Shown: positions 15,523 through 23,296 of the stretch, piece by piece | How positions within the stretch are numbered: position 1 is the first letter of the stretch | Layout: each line of letters begins with the position of its first letter | Assembly: GCF_022695595.1 (NCBI RefSeq) | Contig: NZ_CP074380.1 | Span: forward strand, 2,349,501 to 2,413,500 | Length of the DNA: 64,000 bases | Direction: 5' to 3' | DNA from: Streptomyces sp. MST-110588 | GTDB lineage: Bacteria > Actinomycetota > Actinomycetes > Streptomycetales > Streptomycetaceae | The notes under the pieces: generated by a model | Told to the model about the DNA's origin: nothing | Seen by the model: the letters and a program-made list of their open reading frames with translations, nothing else | Databases searched by the model: none | Translations under genes and position numbers: made by a program

Positions 15523-16911
15523 TCAGTCCCCGGGCGGCACGCCATCGCCCGTACGGCGTACGGCGAGCACGGCCAGGAGCACGCACACCAGGCCCAGCGC
15601 CCCGCCGGCCGGCATGACCACGTGCAGGGGGACGAACTCCGCGACGGCGCCCGCCAGCGCCATCGACAGGCCCATCGCCGTCATCAGCCCGGCCTGCATC
15701 ACCGTCATGGCCTGGCCGCGCCGCTCCTCGGGGACGGCGGCGACGAACCAGCGGTCCAGACCGAGGTTGAAGGTGATGCCGGTGCCGGTCAGCACGAGCA
15801 GGACCACGGCCCAGCCGAGCGAGGGCCGGGCGGCGAAGCCCAGAGCGGGCAGCACCGTGAAGACGGCCATGGGGAAGGTGAGCCGGGCACGGCCCCTGGG
15901 ACCGAGCAGGGAGCCCGCCAGGGACTCGGCGAGGACGGCACCGACGGGCATGGAGCACATCAGCAGCCCCAGCCCGGCCGGGCCCAGCCCCAGGCTGTCG
16001 GCGTACGCGGTCAGCAGGGCCTCGGGCACCACGACGAACATCGGCGGCAGCCAGGCGAACACCAGCAGCGCCCGTATGCGGCGGTCGGCGAACAGGGAAC
16101 GGGCACCGCGGAGCGAGGCACCGAACAGGGCGCCCTGGCCCGTACCTCCGCCGTCCTTGCCGGTGCGGCGCGCAGGGCGGTCAAGGGTGCCCACCCGCAG
16201 CAGCAGCGCCGAGCACAGGAACGTGGCGACGGTGACGGCCAGGACGGCGCGCGGCGAAACGGCGGCCAGCAGCAGCCCGCCGACCCCGAAGCCCACGAGC
16301 TGACCGCTCTGCGACACCATCCGGATCACCGAACGGCCCGTGACGAACAGGTCCCCCTCGCCCAGGATGTCGCCCAGCGTCGCCGCCCTGGTCCCGGCGA
16401 AGACGGGCGCCAGCGCCGCGGTCAGACAGCGCAGTACGAGCAGCGCCGCCACCGGCGTGCCCGGCACCACCATCCCGGCGGCACACCCGGCGCACAGCAC
16501 ATCGCACACCACCAGCACCCGCCGGGCGGGGAAGCGGTCGGCGACGGCCGACAGCAGGGTGCCGCCCACCACGTACGGCAGCAGGCCGAGCGCGAAGGTC
16601 AGCGCGCTGAGCAGCGGCGATCCCGTCGTCCGGTAGATCAGGACGGACAGCGCGATCTCGCAGAGCACCACCCCCAGCGTCGAGAGCAGATGGGCCGCGA
16701 AGACATAGCGGAACTCCCGTACGGCGAACACGGCCCGATAGCCGGTACGGGCGCGGACGCGCGAGCCGCGCCCCGCCGAACCGGCCGCGGCGGCGGGATC
16801 GGCCGCGGCGGCAGGATCAGCCGCAGTGGCGGGAGGAACACAAGCAGCGGCCTGCCCGGGGCATGCCACGGTGGGGTCCGCCTCGGCGGGCCCGGGGTGA
16901 GCAGCGGTCAT
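15523..16911 (-). CDS. MFS transporter
   Basis: 462 aa from ATG 16911; the longer frame to 17097 crosses the divergent regulator's promoter and is rejected. After an Ala/Pro-rich cytoplasmic tail (about 50 residues) there are 11-12 membrane helices with a central loop (about residues 245-270, RPARRTGKDGGGTGQG). Motifs: FRYVFAAHLLSTLG at helix 1 and ADRFPARRVLVVCD (motif A, loop 2-3). It belongs to the MFS_3/EntS-like exporter group. It is divergent from an HTH regulator with an operator in the 82-bp gap, so a drug or metabolite exporter under local control is likely. The substrate is unknown. Confidence 0.87.
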   Translation of the reverse strand: MTAAHPGPAEADPTVACPGQAAACVPPATAADPAAAADPAAAAGSAGRGSRVRARTGYRAVFAVREFRYVFAAHLLSTLGVVLCEIALSVLIYRTTGSPLLSALTFALGLLPYVVGGTLLSAVADRFPARRVLVVCDVLCAGCAAGMVVPGTPVAALLVLRCLTAALAPVFAGTRAATLGDILGEGDLFVTGRSVIRMVSQSGQLVGFGVGGLLLAAVSPRAVLAVTVATFLCSALLLRVGTLDRPARRTGKDGGGTGQGALFGASLRGARSLFADRRIRALLVFAWLPPMFVVVPEALLTAYADSLGLGPAGLGLLMCSMPVGAVLAESLAGSLLGPRGRARLTFPMAVFTVLPALGFAARPSLGWAVVLLVLTGTGITFNLGLDRWFVAAVPEERRGQAMTVMQAGLMTAMGLSMALAGAVAEFVPLHVVMPAGGALGLVCVLLAVLAVRRTGDGVPPGD

Positions 16912-16944
16912 GGCGGCAGCCTGTCGCCCGCCGCACCCGGGCCG

Positions 16945-16966
16945 TAGTGTTTCGGCCGGGGCCGAA
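16945..16966 (+). promoter_or_regulatory. Candidate -10 box and adjoining 16-bp palindromic operator
   Basis: TAGTGT (16945-16950, TANNNT type) is directly followed by TTCGGCC-GG-GGCCGAA (16951-16966), a perfect inverted repeat. It lies in the 82-bp gap between the MFS gene and its divergent HTH regulator. A protein bound here would cover the start of the regulator transcript. Confidence 0.6.
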
Positions 16967-16993
16967 TCTTCGGACGCGAAGGGGGTGGCGGCC

Positions 16994-18055
16994 GTGCCGC
17001 TGGACATACGTTTCGGCGCTGATGACCTGTTGCGCATCCGCTTCGCCGTCTCGCCCCTGTGCGAGACCCACGAGGCCGTACGGATGCTGCGTCGCACCGA
17101 CCGGCACGGCTACCACCTGCCCTGGCTGCGCCGGATGCGCGCGGCGGTGGCGGGCCTGGACCTGTCCGCGCTGTGGCTGTTCATCCCGTCCCCGCCGCCC
17201 GGCTACACACCGGACTTCCTGGGGCAGCCGCCACAGGTCCCCGGGGCCTCTTTCGAGGAGGAACTGGCGCGGCTGCGGGCCACCGACCCGGCCCTGGCCC
17301 ACGCCGAGATGACCAAGTCGCTGGCCGGCCGGCCGAAGGACGCCCGCTCCCCGCTGGCCCGCGCGATGCTGGCGGACCCGGCGTGGGCGGTCCGGGAACT
17401 GGCCGAGGCCACCGCGCGGGCCTGGGAGGCGCTGCTGGCACCGGACTGGCCGCGGCTGCGCGCGCTCCTGGAGGCCGAGATCGCCTACCGCTCACGGCAG
17501 TTGGCCACCGGCGGACTGCACCGCCTGTTCGCGGACCTGCACCCGCGGCTGAGCTGGGACCGGGGCACCCTGACCGTCCATACGCGCACCGACTTCCAGC
17601 AGATGCAGGACCTGGACGGCCGGGGTGTGCTCCTGCTGCCGAGCGTCTTCGTGTGGCCCGACGTGGTCAGCGCCTTCGAGCCGCCGTGGCAGCCCACGGT
17701 GGTGTACCCGGCGCGCGGCATCGGCGCCCTGTGGAGCCGGCCGCGCCCCGACGGCACCCTGGCGCGACTCCTGGGCGCCGGCCGCGCCGCCGTACTGACC
17801 GCACTGGAGGGCCCGGACTCCACCACGGCCCTGGCCCACCGCCTGGGCCTGGCACCCTCGTCGGTGTCGGCCCACCTGTCCGTGCTGCGCGACGCCGGCC
17901 TGCTGGCCTCCCGCCGCGAGGGCCACCAGGTCCTGTACGAGCGCACCCCACTGGGCATCGCCCTGGCGGCAGGCGCCGACGACACCCAGATCAGCTCCCC
18001 GGCCGCCCCAAATACCGCTCGACCCTCTCGACCTTCGAGGTCAGCCCGTCCGTGA
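16994..18055 (+). CDS. DUF5937/ArsR-type HTH transcriptional regulator
   Basis: 353 aa from GTG 16994, eight bases after GAAGGGGG. N-terminal ~230 residues are the actinobacterial DUF5937-like domain ([27 protein letters not shown]...). The C-terminal winged helix is ArsR-like (about residues 245-325): [63 protein letters not shown]. No ArsR metal-binding Cys motif is present, so the signal is probably organic or protein-based. It is divergent from the MFS transporter and probably represses it through the 16951-16966 palindrome. Its 3' end overlaps the convergent thiamine-binding gene by 65 bp. Confidence 0.85.
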   Translation: MPLDIRFGADDLLRIRFAVSPLCETHEAVRMLRRTDRHGYHLPWLRRMRAAVAGLDLSALWLFIPSPPPGYTPDFLGQPPQVPGASFEEELARLRATDPALAHAEMTKSLAGRPKDARSPLARAMLADPAWAVRELAEATARAWEALLAPDWPRLRALLEAEIAYRSRQLATGGLHRLFADLHPRLSWDRGTLTVHTRTDFQQMQDLDGRGVLLLPSVFVWPDVVSAFEPPWQPTVVYPARGIGALWSRPRPDGTLARLLGAGRAAVLTALEGPDSTTALAHRLGLAPSSVSAHLSVLRDAGLLASRREGHQVLYERTPLGIALAAGADDTQISSPAAPNTARPSRPSRSARP

Positions 18056-18293
18056 CCCCCGGCCGAATGTCCGCCTTCAACACGAGCGAGACCCGCCCGG
18101 CCCGTTCCTCCACGGCGGCCACCGCACGCTTGACGACGTCCATGACCTCGTCCCACTCGCCCTCGACGGAGGTGAACATCGCGTCCGTACGGTTGGGGAG
18201 CCCCGACTCGCGGACCACGCGTACCGCCTCGGCGACGTACGAGCCGACGTCCTCGCCCACGCCCAGCGGGGTGACGGAGAAGGCGACGATCAC
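17991..18293 (-). CDS. MTH1187-family (DUF77) thiamine-binding protein
   Basis: 100 aa, GTG start. The sequence begins [24 protein letters not shown] and continues [25 protein letters not shown], which matches the MTH1187/YkoF-like ferredoxin-fold family. Members of that family bind thiamine or related pyrimidines as small oligomers. Cytoplasmic. The start overlaps the DUF3817 stop by four bases (GTGA), so the two genes are translationally coupled. The last 65 bp overlap the convergent HTH regulator. The exact physiological ligand here is unknown. Confidence 0.85.
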   Translation of the reverse strand: MIVAFSVTPLGVGEDVGSYVAEAVRVVRESGLPNRTDAMFTSVEGEWDEVMDVVKRAVAAVEERAGRVSLVLKADIRPGVTDGLTSKVERVERYLGRPGS

Positions 18294-18640
18294 GCGTTCA
18301 CCGTGCCTTCCTTGCGGGCGCGGGCGGCGATCACACCGGCCTGCTCCTCACGCTTGAGGATCCTGTCGCCGAAGAGGCCGCCGAAGGGCAGGACCGCGAG
18401 CAGGAAGAAGAGCGCGACCCGCTTGAAGGGCCACTTGGCGCGGTTCCAGACGTCCAGCAGGAGCACCACGTAGATGATGAACAGCACGCCGTGGATGATG
18501 CCCAGCGGCATCACCAGCTTGTCGTAGTCCAGGGCGAGCCGGAACCCGGTCCCGAAGATCAGCAGCGCGGGGAAGGACAGCGCCTCCGGGATGGAGGCCA
18601 GGCGCAGTCGGTGCAGCGCGGTAGCGGTCTTGATGTCCAC
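18290..18640 (-). CDS. DUF3817-family small membrane protein (second copy)
   Basis: 116 aa from GTG 18640 ([12 protein letters not shown]), with GAGG five bases upstream; a longer frame to 18676 lacks such a site. Three membrane helices: [40 protein letters not shown], and [21 protein letters not shown]. The [24 protein letters not shown] core is paralogous to the DUF3817 protein at 14568-14900. A cytoplasmic basic tail follows. Function is unknown; it is coupled to the thiamine-binding protein gene. Confidence 0.85.
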   Translation of the reverse strand: MDIKTATALHRLRLASIPEALSFPALLIFGTGFRLALDYDKLVMPLGIIHGVLFIIYVVLLLDVWNRAKWPFKRVALFFLLAVLPFGGLFGDRILKREEQAGVIAARARKEGTVNA

Positions 18641-18676
18641 GGGAACCTCGTTCGGGTGGCAGGGGAAGAACGACAC

Positions 18677-18769
18677 GGCTTGTGCATGCGTTCACAAACG
18701 CGTTTCCATTGTTACAGGCCCCGTAAAGATCACTGTTCAGGGGTCCCGGAGCCGGTTACCTTCAAAGGC
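18677..18769. promoter_or_regulatory. Divergent promoter region with AAACGCGTTT palindrome
   Basis: The 93-bp gap between the DUF3817 and AIM24 operons contains the ten-base palindrome AAACGCGTTT (18696-18705). It sits in an unusually A/T-rich patch (GTTCACAAACGCG...CATTGTTAC). It is probably promoter DNA for one or both operons. No clear -35/-10 pair can be assigned. Confidence 0.3.
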
Positions 18770-19408
18770 GTGGCTCAATTCCGACTCCAGGGGAGCAAGG
18801 TGCTCGCCGTCGACATGACGGGCGACGCCGTCAAGGCGAAGAACGGCGCCATGGTCGCCTACGAAGGTCAGATGTCGTTCAAGAAGATGACCGGCGGCGG
18901 TGAGGGCCTGCGCGGCATGGTCACCCGGCGCCTGACCGGCGAACAGATGGAGGTGATGGAGGTCAAGGGGCACGGCACGTGCTACTTCGCCGACCGGGCC
19001 AGTGAGATCAACCTCGTGCAGTTGCAGGGCGAGAAGCTGTACGTCGAGGCCAGCAACCTGCTGTGCACGGACGCGGCACTGCGCACCGGCACGACCTTCA
19101 CCGGACTGCGCGGCGCCTCCCAGGGCAACGGGCTGTTCACCACCACCGTCGAGGGCAGCGGCCAGGCCGCGATCACCTCGGACGGCCCCGCGGTGGTGCT
19201 CCGGGTCACCCGGGAGTACCCCCTCCAGGTCGACCCCGGCGCCTACGTGGCGCACACCGGCAACCTCCGTCAGCACTTCCAGTCCGGTGTGAACTTCCGC
19301 ACCTTCATCGGGGAGGGCTCGGGCGAGTCCTTCCAGATCCGCTTCGAGGGTGAGGGCCTGGTGTACGTACAGCCCAGCGAGCGCAACACCATCGGGGGCG
19401 AGGTCTGA
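18770..19408 (+). CDS. AIM24-family protein, paralogue 1
   Basis: 212 aa from GTG 18770 (VAQFRLQGSKVLAVDM). AIM24/TerD-like beta-sandwich: MVAYEGQMSFKKM, then GHGTCYFADRASEINLVQLQGEKLYVEASNLLCTD, GLFTTTVEGSGQAAITSDGP, VDPGAYVAHTGNL, and GSGESFQIRFEGEGLVYVQPSE. The family is named after a yeast mitochondrial protein; its bacterial function is not known. There is no signal peptide, so it is cytoplasmic. It is the first of three paralogues in one overlapping operon (its stop shares one base with the next ATG), implying a hetero-oligomeric complex. Confidence 0.85.
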   Translation: MAQFRLQGSKVLAVDMTGDAVKAKNGAMVAYEGQMSFKKMTGGGEGLRGMVTRRLTGEQMEVMEVKGHGTCYFADRASEINLVQLQGEKLYVEASNLLCTDAALRTGTTFTGLRGASQGNGLFTTTVEGSGQAAITSDGPAVVLRVTREYPLQVDPGAYVAHTGNLRQHFQSGVNFRTFIGEGSGESFQIRFEGEGLVYVQPSERNTIGGEV

Positions 19409-20058
19409 TGCCCTTCACGCTCCTCAATTCCCGCATGGTCCAGGCGGACGTCGTCCCCGGTCAGCGGATGTTCAGCCAGCGCGGCGCGATGCTGGCCTAC
19501 CGGGGCCAGGTCAGTTTCACCCCCAACATCCAGGGCGGGCAGGGCGGCATCGGCTCGATGATCGGCCGCCGGATCGCGGGCGAGGCCACCCCCCTGATGA
19601 CGGTGGAGGGCAGCGGAACGGTCATGTTCGGGCACGGCGGCCACCACGTCCACGTCGTGGACCTCACCGGGGAGACGCTGTACGTCGAGGCGGACCGGCT
19701 GCTCGCCTTCGACGGGACGCTCCAGCAGGGCACGATGTTCATGGGGTCGCAGGGCGGTGTGATGGGCATGGTGCGCGGACAGGTCACCGGTCAGGGCCTG
19801 TTCACCACGACCCTCAAGGGGCACGGCTCGGTCGCGGTGATGGCACACGGCGGGGTCATCGAGGTGCCGATCACCCCCCAGCGGCCGGTCCACGTCGACC
19901 CCCAGGCGTACGTCGCCCACCGCGGCGAGGTACGCAACAAACTGTCCACGGCACTGGGCTGGCGGGACATGGTCGGCCGCGGCTCGGGCGAGGCGTTCCA
20001 ACTGGAGCTGTCGGGCCAGGGCACCGTTTACGTACAGGCGTCGGAGGAGAAGCTGTGA
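19408..20058 (+). CDS. AIM24-family protein, paralogue 2
   Basis: 216 aa. Begins MPFTLLNSRMVQADVVPGQRMFSQRGAMLAYRGQVSFTPNIQGG and keeps the family blocks GTVMFGHGGHHVHVVDLTGETLYVEADRLLAFDG, GLFTTTLKGHGSVAVMAHGG, VDPQAYVAHRGEV and GSGEAFQLELSGQGTVYVQASEEK. These align well with paralogue 1. His-rich GHGGHHVH could bind metal, but that is speculation. Starts and stops overlap both neighbours (TGATG upstream, GTGA downstream), which argues for equal expression of the three proteins. Confidence 0.87.
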   Translation: MPFTLLNSRMVQADVVPGQRMFSQRGAMLAYRGQVSFTPNIQGGQGGIGSMIGRRIAGEATPLMTVEGSGTVMFGHGGHHVHVVDLTGETLYVEADRLLAFDGTLQQGTMFMGSQGGVMGMVRGQVTGQGLFTTTLKGHGSVAVMAHGGVIEVPITPQRPVHVDPQAYVAHRGEVRNKLSTALGWRDMVGRGSGEAFQLELSGQGTVYVQASEEKL

Positions 20059-20828
20059 CCGGTCCCGTGGTGCACGACGTCCATTCGCTGCCGGCCGACG
20101 ACAACGTCAACCCCTACGCGTTCAGCGTGGAACTGAAGGGCCAGTGGTTCCTCCAGAAGGGGAAGATGATCGCCTACTACGGGCAGATCGACTTCCAGGG
20201 CATCGGACACGGCGCCCTCGACCGCTTGGTAGCCGGAAGTTTCCATTCGCCATTGCACGCCTCGGACTGGGTCGTCGCCGAGGGCCACGGCAAGATGGTC
20301 CTTGCGGACCGGGCCTTCGATGTCAATTCCTATGACCTTGAGGAAGGCAATCTCACCATTCGCGCGGGCAACTTGCTCGCCTTTCAGCCATCTCTGTCGT
20401 TGAAACAGTCTATCGTTCCCGGCTTCCTCACCCTCATCGGTACGGGCAAGTTCGTGGCGGCCTCCAACGGCCCGGTCGTCTTCATGGAGCCGCCGATCCG
20501 GGTGGACCCCCAGGCGCTCGTCGGCTGGGCCGACTGCCCCTCCCCCTGCCACCACTACGACCACCAGTACCTGCGCGGATTCCTCGGCGGCCTCAGGGCG
20601 CACACGGGGATCGGCGGCGCCTCCGGCGAGGAGCACCAGTTCGAATTCGTGGGCGCCGGCACGGTCCTGCTCCAGTCCACCGAACAGCTCATGCCGACGC
20701 AGGCGACCGGCATGGTGCCCGAGGAACAGGGCGTCCCGGGCGGCGGCATGCACGCCGCACAAAGTGGCTCACAACTGCCTCAGCTCCCCGGATCCCTCGG
20801 GGGGCTCCAGCGCCGATTCGGACTGTGA
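20055..20828 (+). CDS. AIM24-family protein, paralogue 3 (longer, with extra C-terminal tail)
   Basis: 257 aa from GTG 20055, which overlaps the previous stop. The core is diverged: FSVELKGQWFLQKGKMIAYYGQIDFQG, GHGKMVLADRAFDVNSYDLEEGNLTIRAGNLLAFQPS, LIGTGKFVAASNGPVVFMEPP and VDPQALVGWADCPSPCHHYDHQYLRG. The insert CPSPCHHYDH (CxxxC-HHxxH) is absent from paralogues 1 and 2 and could be a metal site. A Gln/Gly/Pro-rich tail of about 45 residues follows the last VLLQSTEQ strand. Codon use in 20310-20410 is slightly more A/T-rich than its surroundings. Confidence 0.84.
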   Translation: MTGPVVHDVHSLPADDNVNPYAFSVELKGQWFLQKGKMIAYYGQIDFQGIGHGALDRLVAGSFHSPLHASDWVVAEGHGKMVLADRAFDVNSYDLEEGNLTIRAGNLLAFQPSLSLKQSIVPGFLTLIGTGKFVAASNGPVVFMEPPIRVDPQALVGWADCPSPCHHYDHQYLRGFLGGLRAHTGIGGASGEEHQFEFVGAGTVLLQSTEQLMPTQATGMVPEEQGVPGGGMHAAQSGSQLPQLPGSLGGLQRRFGL

Positions 20829-20927
20829 GCGGTAGTCTGCGGACGGTGACCTCGAACGCCTGACCAACCCTCCGCGTGCCGTCCGCGACCACACAGCCCG
20901 AATAATTCACTTTTCAACTTTCACGGG

Positions 20928-20933
20928 TAGAAT
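20928..20933 (+). promoter_or_regulatory. Candidate -10 element for absC (possible leaderless start)
   Basis: TAGAAT lies six bases before the absC ATG in an A/T-rich stretch (20900-20940) with a TTTCAACTTTCAC repeat-like segment. No good ribosome-binding site is present. The geometry fits a leaderless transcript. The same stretch would be a natural place for MarR autoregulation. Confidence 0.35.
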
Positions 20934-20939
20934 TCTTCC

Positions 20940-21413
20940 ATGACGACCGACAGCGACACCCCCTGGCTGACCGACCAGGAACAGCGCGCCTGGCGCACCC
21001 ACCTGGACGTCAGCAGACTGCTGATGCACCAACTGGAGCGCGATCTTCAGCCGTTCGGCCTGACCAACAACGACTACGAGATCCTGGTCAACCTCTCCGA
21101 AGCCGAGGACCGCCGGCTGCGGATGAGCGATCTGGCCGCCGCCACGCTGCAGTCCAAGAGCCGGCTGTCCCACCAGATCACCCGCATGGAGAACGCCGGA
21201 CTGGTCCGCCGCGAAAGCTGCGAGTCCGACCGGCGCGGCCTGTACGCCGTCCTGACGGACGAAGGCTGGGAAACCATGCGCCGGGTCGCCCCGCACCACG
21301 TCGCGTCCGTACGCAGACACTTCATCGACCTGTTCACGCCCCAGGACCTGGAGGCACTGCGGTCTTCTTTGACACCGGTGGCGGAACACCTTCGGGGGCG
21401 GCGCGGCCGATAG
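20940..21413 (+). CDS. absC: MarR-family regulator, AbsC orthologue
   Basis: 157 aa. Winged-helix MarR protein: NNDYEILVNLSEAEDRRLRMSDLAAATLQSKSRLSHQITRMENAGLVRRESCESDRRGLYAVLTDEGWE. The sequence TLQSKSRLSHQITRMENAGLVRRE and the genomic position (behind the AIM24 genes, before meaB) match my memory of S. coelicolor AbsC. That protein is a zinc-related MarR regulator needed for antibiotic production under some conditions. Here the assignment rests on recall of family sequence and synteny, not on a search. The Cys in RESCESDRRG and His residues near HQ and PHHVASVRRHF could serve as metal ligands. Confidence 0.75.
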   Translation: MTTDSDTPWLTDQEQRAWRTHLDVSRLLMHQLERDLQPFGLTNNDYEILVNLSEAEDRRLRMSDLAAATLQSKSRLSHQITRMENAGLVRRESCESDRRGLYAVLTDEGWETMRRVAPHHVASVRRHFIDLFTPQDLEALRSSLTPVAEHLRGRRGR

Positions 21414-21553
21414 TCCGCCCGTGGCGGCGCCCATTTCCGTCCGTGACGGCGCGCCGATTCGGGGTGACCGTACGCCGTGGGGTTACCCCGGCGGCCGTGT
21501 TCCCCCTTCCCCCTGCGCGGGTGCGGGTTTCGCCTTCGGCGGGAGGGGGTGTT

Positions 21554-21691
21554 GGGGTGGGCGCTTTGCGCTTGCTGGGTGGTGGGTGCGGGGTCGGACC
21601 TGCGGGGGCGTGTATCAAAGCTGCTTCGCTTTACGCTTTGATACACGCCCCCTCCGGCCCGACCCCTCCCGTCCGGTAGCGCGCCCACCCC
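21554..21691. repeat. Nested inverted repeats centred on an A/T-rich 18-bp stem
   Basis: Three concentric inverted repeats. Outer: GGGGTGGGCGC 21554-21564 with GCGCCCACCCC 21681-21691. Middle: GGGGTCGG 21590-21597 with CCGACCCC 21659-21666. Inner: GGGGGCGTGTATCAAAGC 21604-21621 with its exact complement 21635-21652, 13-nt loop. The TATCAAAGC core is strikingly A/T-rich for this genome. The design suggests a small mobile palindrome (MITE/REP-like) or a structured transcript. Confidence 0.75.
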
Positions 21692-21896
21692 TGGGGGGAG
21701 GGTGGGTAGGTGGCCCTGCGTGCGGGTCGGTGCCCCGAGGGCGGCTCCTGGTGGCAAAAAGCACAGGGCGGGCGTAGGGGATGTCGTGCCCCGGAGGGCG
21801 CACGCAGCAGTTGTCGTACTGGATCTTGGAACCGTTAGTGGTCACGGCCGACGGCTCGGGGACGGCCGGGCGTGGGCGTATCGGGGACTCCCCGCA

Positions 21897-21953
21897 GGGC
21901 CGTGTGCAAGACGCAGGCTTCCTGTTACGGCGTACCAGCCACGCACACGGCCC
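21897..21953. repeat. Second inverted repeat upstream of meaB 3' end
   Basis: GGGCCGTGTGC (21897-21907) and GCACACGGCCC (21943-21953) form a perfect 11-bp stem with a 35-nt loop. Flanking CTCC/GGAG could extend it after an internal bulge. It may be a terminator or an RNA element. Confidence 0.55.
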
Positions 21954-22136
21954 GAGGAGTGGCCCCGGTGCGACCGCGCCCCACCCCACCCACCGACCGC
22001 ACCGGGTCCAAGACCAAACAATCCGCACATGACCGACAGGGAAGCGCCGCAGGCATCGCGCCGCAGGCAGCAACCACCCACCGGCGAGCCGCCGCCCACA
22101 AGCGCAGCCACCGCCGCAGGCGAAACCGCCCCGCCG

Positions 22137-23099
22137 TCACGGACGGAAACGCGTGAGGACGGTGATCAGTTCGTCGGATGCTGCGTACGGGTCCAGCTCG
22201 CCCTGGAGGACGCGGTCGGCCAGGACGTCCAGGCGGCGGTCGCCCCGCAGGTCGCCGATGCGCTCGCGGAGGGCCGTGACCGCGATCGTTTCGACCTCGC
22301 GGGCCGCACGCGCGCGGCGCCGTTCGGTCAGGGCGCCGCGTTCGTCCATCCAGGCCCGGTGCTTCTCCAGGGCCTCCACGACCTCGTCGGTGCCCTCGCC
22401 GCGCGCCGCGACGGTCTTGACGATCGGGGGACGCCAGTCCCCCGGGGAACGGGCCTCACCCAGGCCCAGCATGTGGTTCAGCTCGCGCGCGGTCGCGTCC
22501 GCGCCGTCGCGGTCCGCCTTGTTGACGACGTAGACGTCACCGATCTCCAGGATGCCCGCCTTGGCGGCCTGGATGCTGTCGCCCATGCCGGGTGCCAGCA
22601 GGACCACGCTCGTGTCGGCCTGGGAGGCGATCTCCACCTCGGACTGGCCGACGCCGACCGTCTCGACCAGCACCACGTCGCAGCCGGCCGCGTCCAGCAC
22701 GCGGATGGCCTGGGGGGCGGCCCAGGCCAGGCCGCCCAGGTGGCCGCGGGTGGCCATGGAGCGGATGTACACGCCGGGGTCGGAGGCGTGCTCGCTCATG
22801 CGGATGCGGTCACCGAGCAGCGCGCCGCCGGAGAAGGGCGAGGACGGGTCGACGGCGAGGACCCCGACGCGTTTGCCGGTCTTGCGGTAGGCGGTCACCA
22901 GGGCGGAGGTGGAGGTGGACTTGCCCACGCCCGGTGAGCCGGTGATCCCGACGACGTAAGCGCCGCCGGTCAGCGGGGCGAGCGCCGCCATGACCTCGCG
23001 CAACTGCGGGGAGGCCCCCTCCACCAGCGAGATCAGCCGGGCGACGGCCCGGGGCCGGCCCTGCCGTGCCTGTTCCACAAGCTGGGGGACGTCCACCAT
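22137..23099 (-). CDS. meaB: Methylmalonyl-CoA mutase-associated GTPase MeaB (ArgK family)
   Basis: 320 aa from ATG 23099 (MVDVPQLVEQARQG); longer upstream frames are low-complexity. G3E GTPase: Walker A GSPGVGKST near residues 54-62, LAVDPSSPFSGGALLGDRIRM (switch), ETVGVGQSE (Walker B), and VNKAD (base recognition). MeaB-type chaperones gate adenosylcobalamin delivery to acyl-CoA mutases and protect them from inactivation. It lies 197 bp behind the thiolase gene on the same strand. The mutases it serves (MutAB, Icm, Ccm) are not adjacent, except that icmA is 8 kb away. Often annotated as LAO/AO transport ATPase, which is a historical misnomer. Confidence 0.93.
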   Translation of the reverse strand: MVDVPQLVEQARQGRPRAVARLISLVEGASPQLREVMAALAPLTGGAYVVGITGSPGVGKSTSTSALVTAYRKTGKRVGVLAVDPSSPFSGGALLGDRIRMSEHASDPGVYIRSMATRGHLGGLAWAAPQAIRVLDAAGCDVVLVETVGVGQSEVEIASQADTSVVLLAPGMGDSIQAAKAGILEIGDVYVVNKADRDGADATARELNHMLGLGEARSPGDWRPPIVKTVAARGEGTDEVVEALEKHRAWMDERGALTERRRARAAREVETIAVTALRERIGDLRGDRRLDVLADRVLQGELDPYAASDELITVLTRFRP

Positions 23100-23296
23100 C
23101 GCTGCTCGGCTCCTTCGGGTTCCTTCGCGGTACGGCTGGGACACAGGAGGCGCGGGGGGCGCGCCGGGGGCGCAGGGAGGCACGGGGGGCGCAGAAGAGG
23201 CGCAGAGGCGGCGCCGGGCGCACACGGAGGACGGGGGCACGGCGCCGCAGGCGCCCCCGCACCGTACGGCGTCCGCCCGCCGCGCCCCCCACGCGG

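Larger units (their letters stand above)
21414..22136. other. 723-bp non-coding region between absC and meaB with extensive inverted repeats
   Basis: ORFs here have poor codon bias and recognisable reading-frame shadows only. The region is dominated by symmetric structures: nested repeats 21554-21691 and a second inverted repeat 21897-21953. It also has G-rich tracts (21541-21610, 21690-21712). It separates two convergent genes, so part of it terminates absC and meaB transcripts. Its size and complexity exceed what termination needs. Confidence 0.6.

Noticed and set aside
14899..16947. 682-codon plus-strand frame over the MFS and MarR genes
   Set aside because: Antisense shadow of two genes with clear family motifs; it is low complexity.
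21615..22073. 152-codon minus-strand ORF in the absC-meaB gap
   Set aside because: No ribosome site, unusual composition, and it runs through inverted repeats; no family resemblance.
21414..22136. Cobalamin riboswitch upstream of B12-related genes
   Set aside because: No B12-box-like sequence or conserved core was found, and the region is downstream, not upstream, of meaB.
23100..23296. Hairpin GGGGGC...GCCCCC as thiolase terminator
   Set aside because: The region is purine-rich and GC-rich enough to form many weak stems; no single stem with a U-tract stands out.
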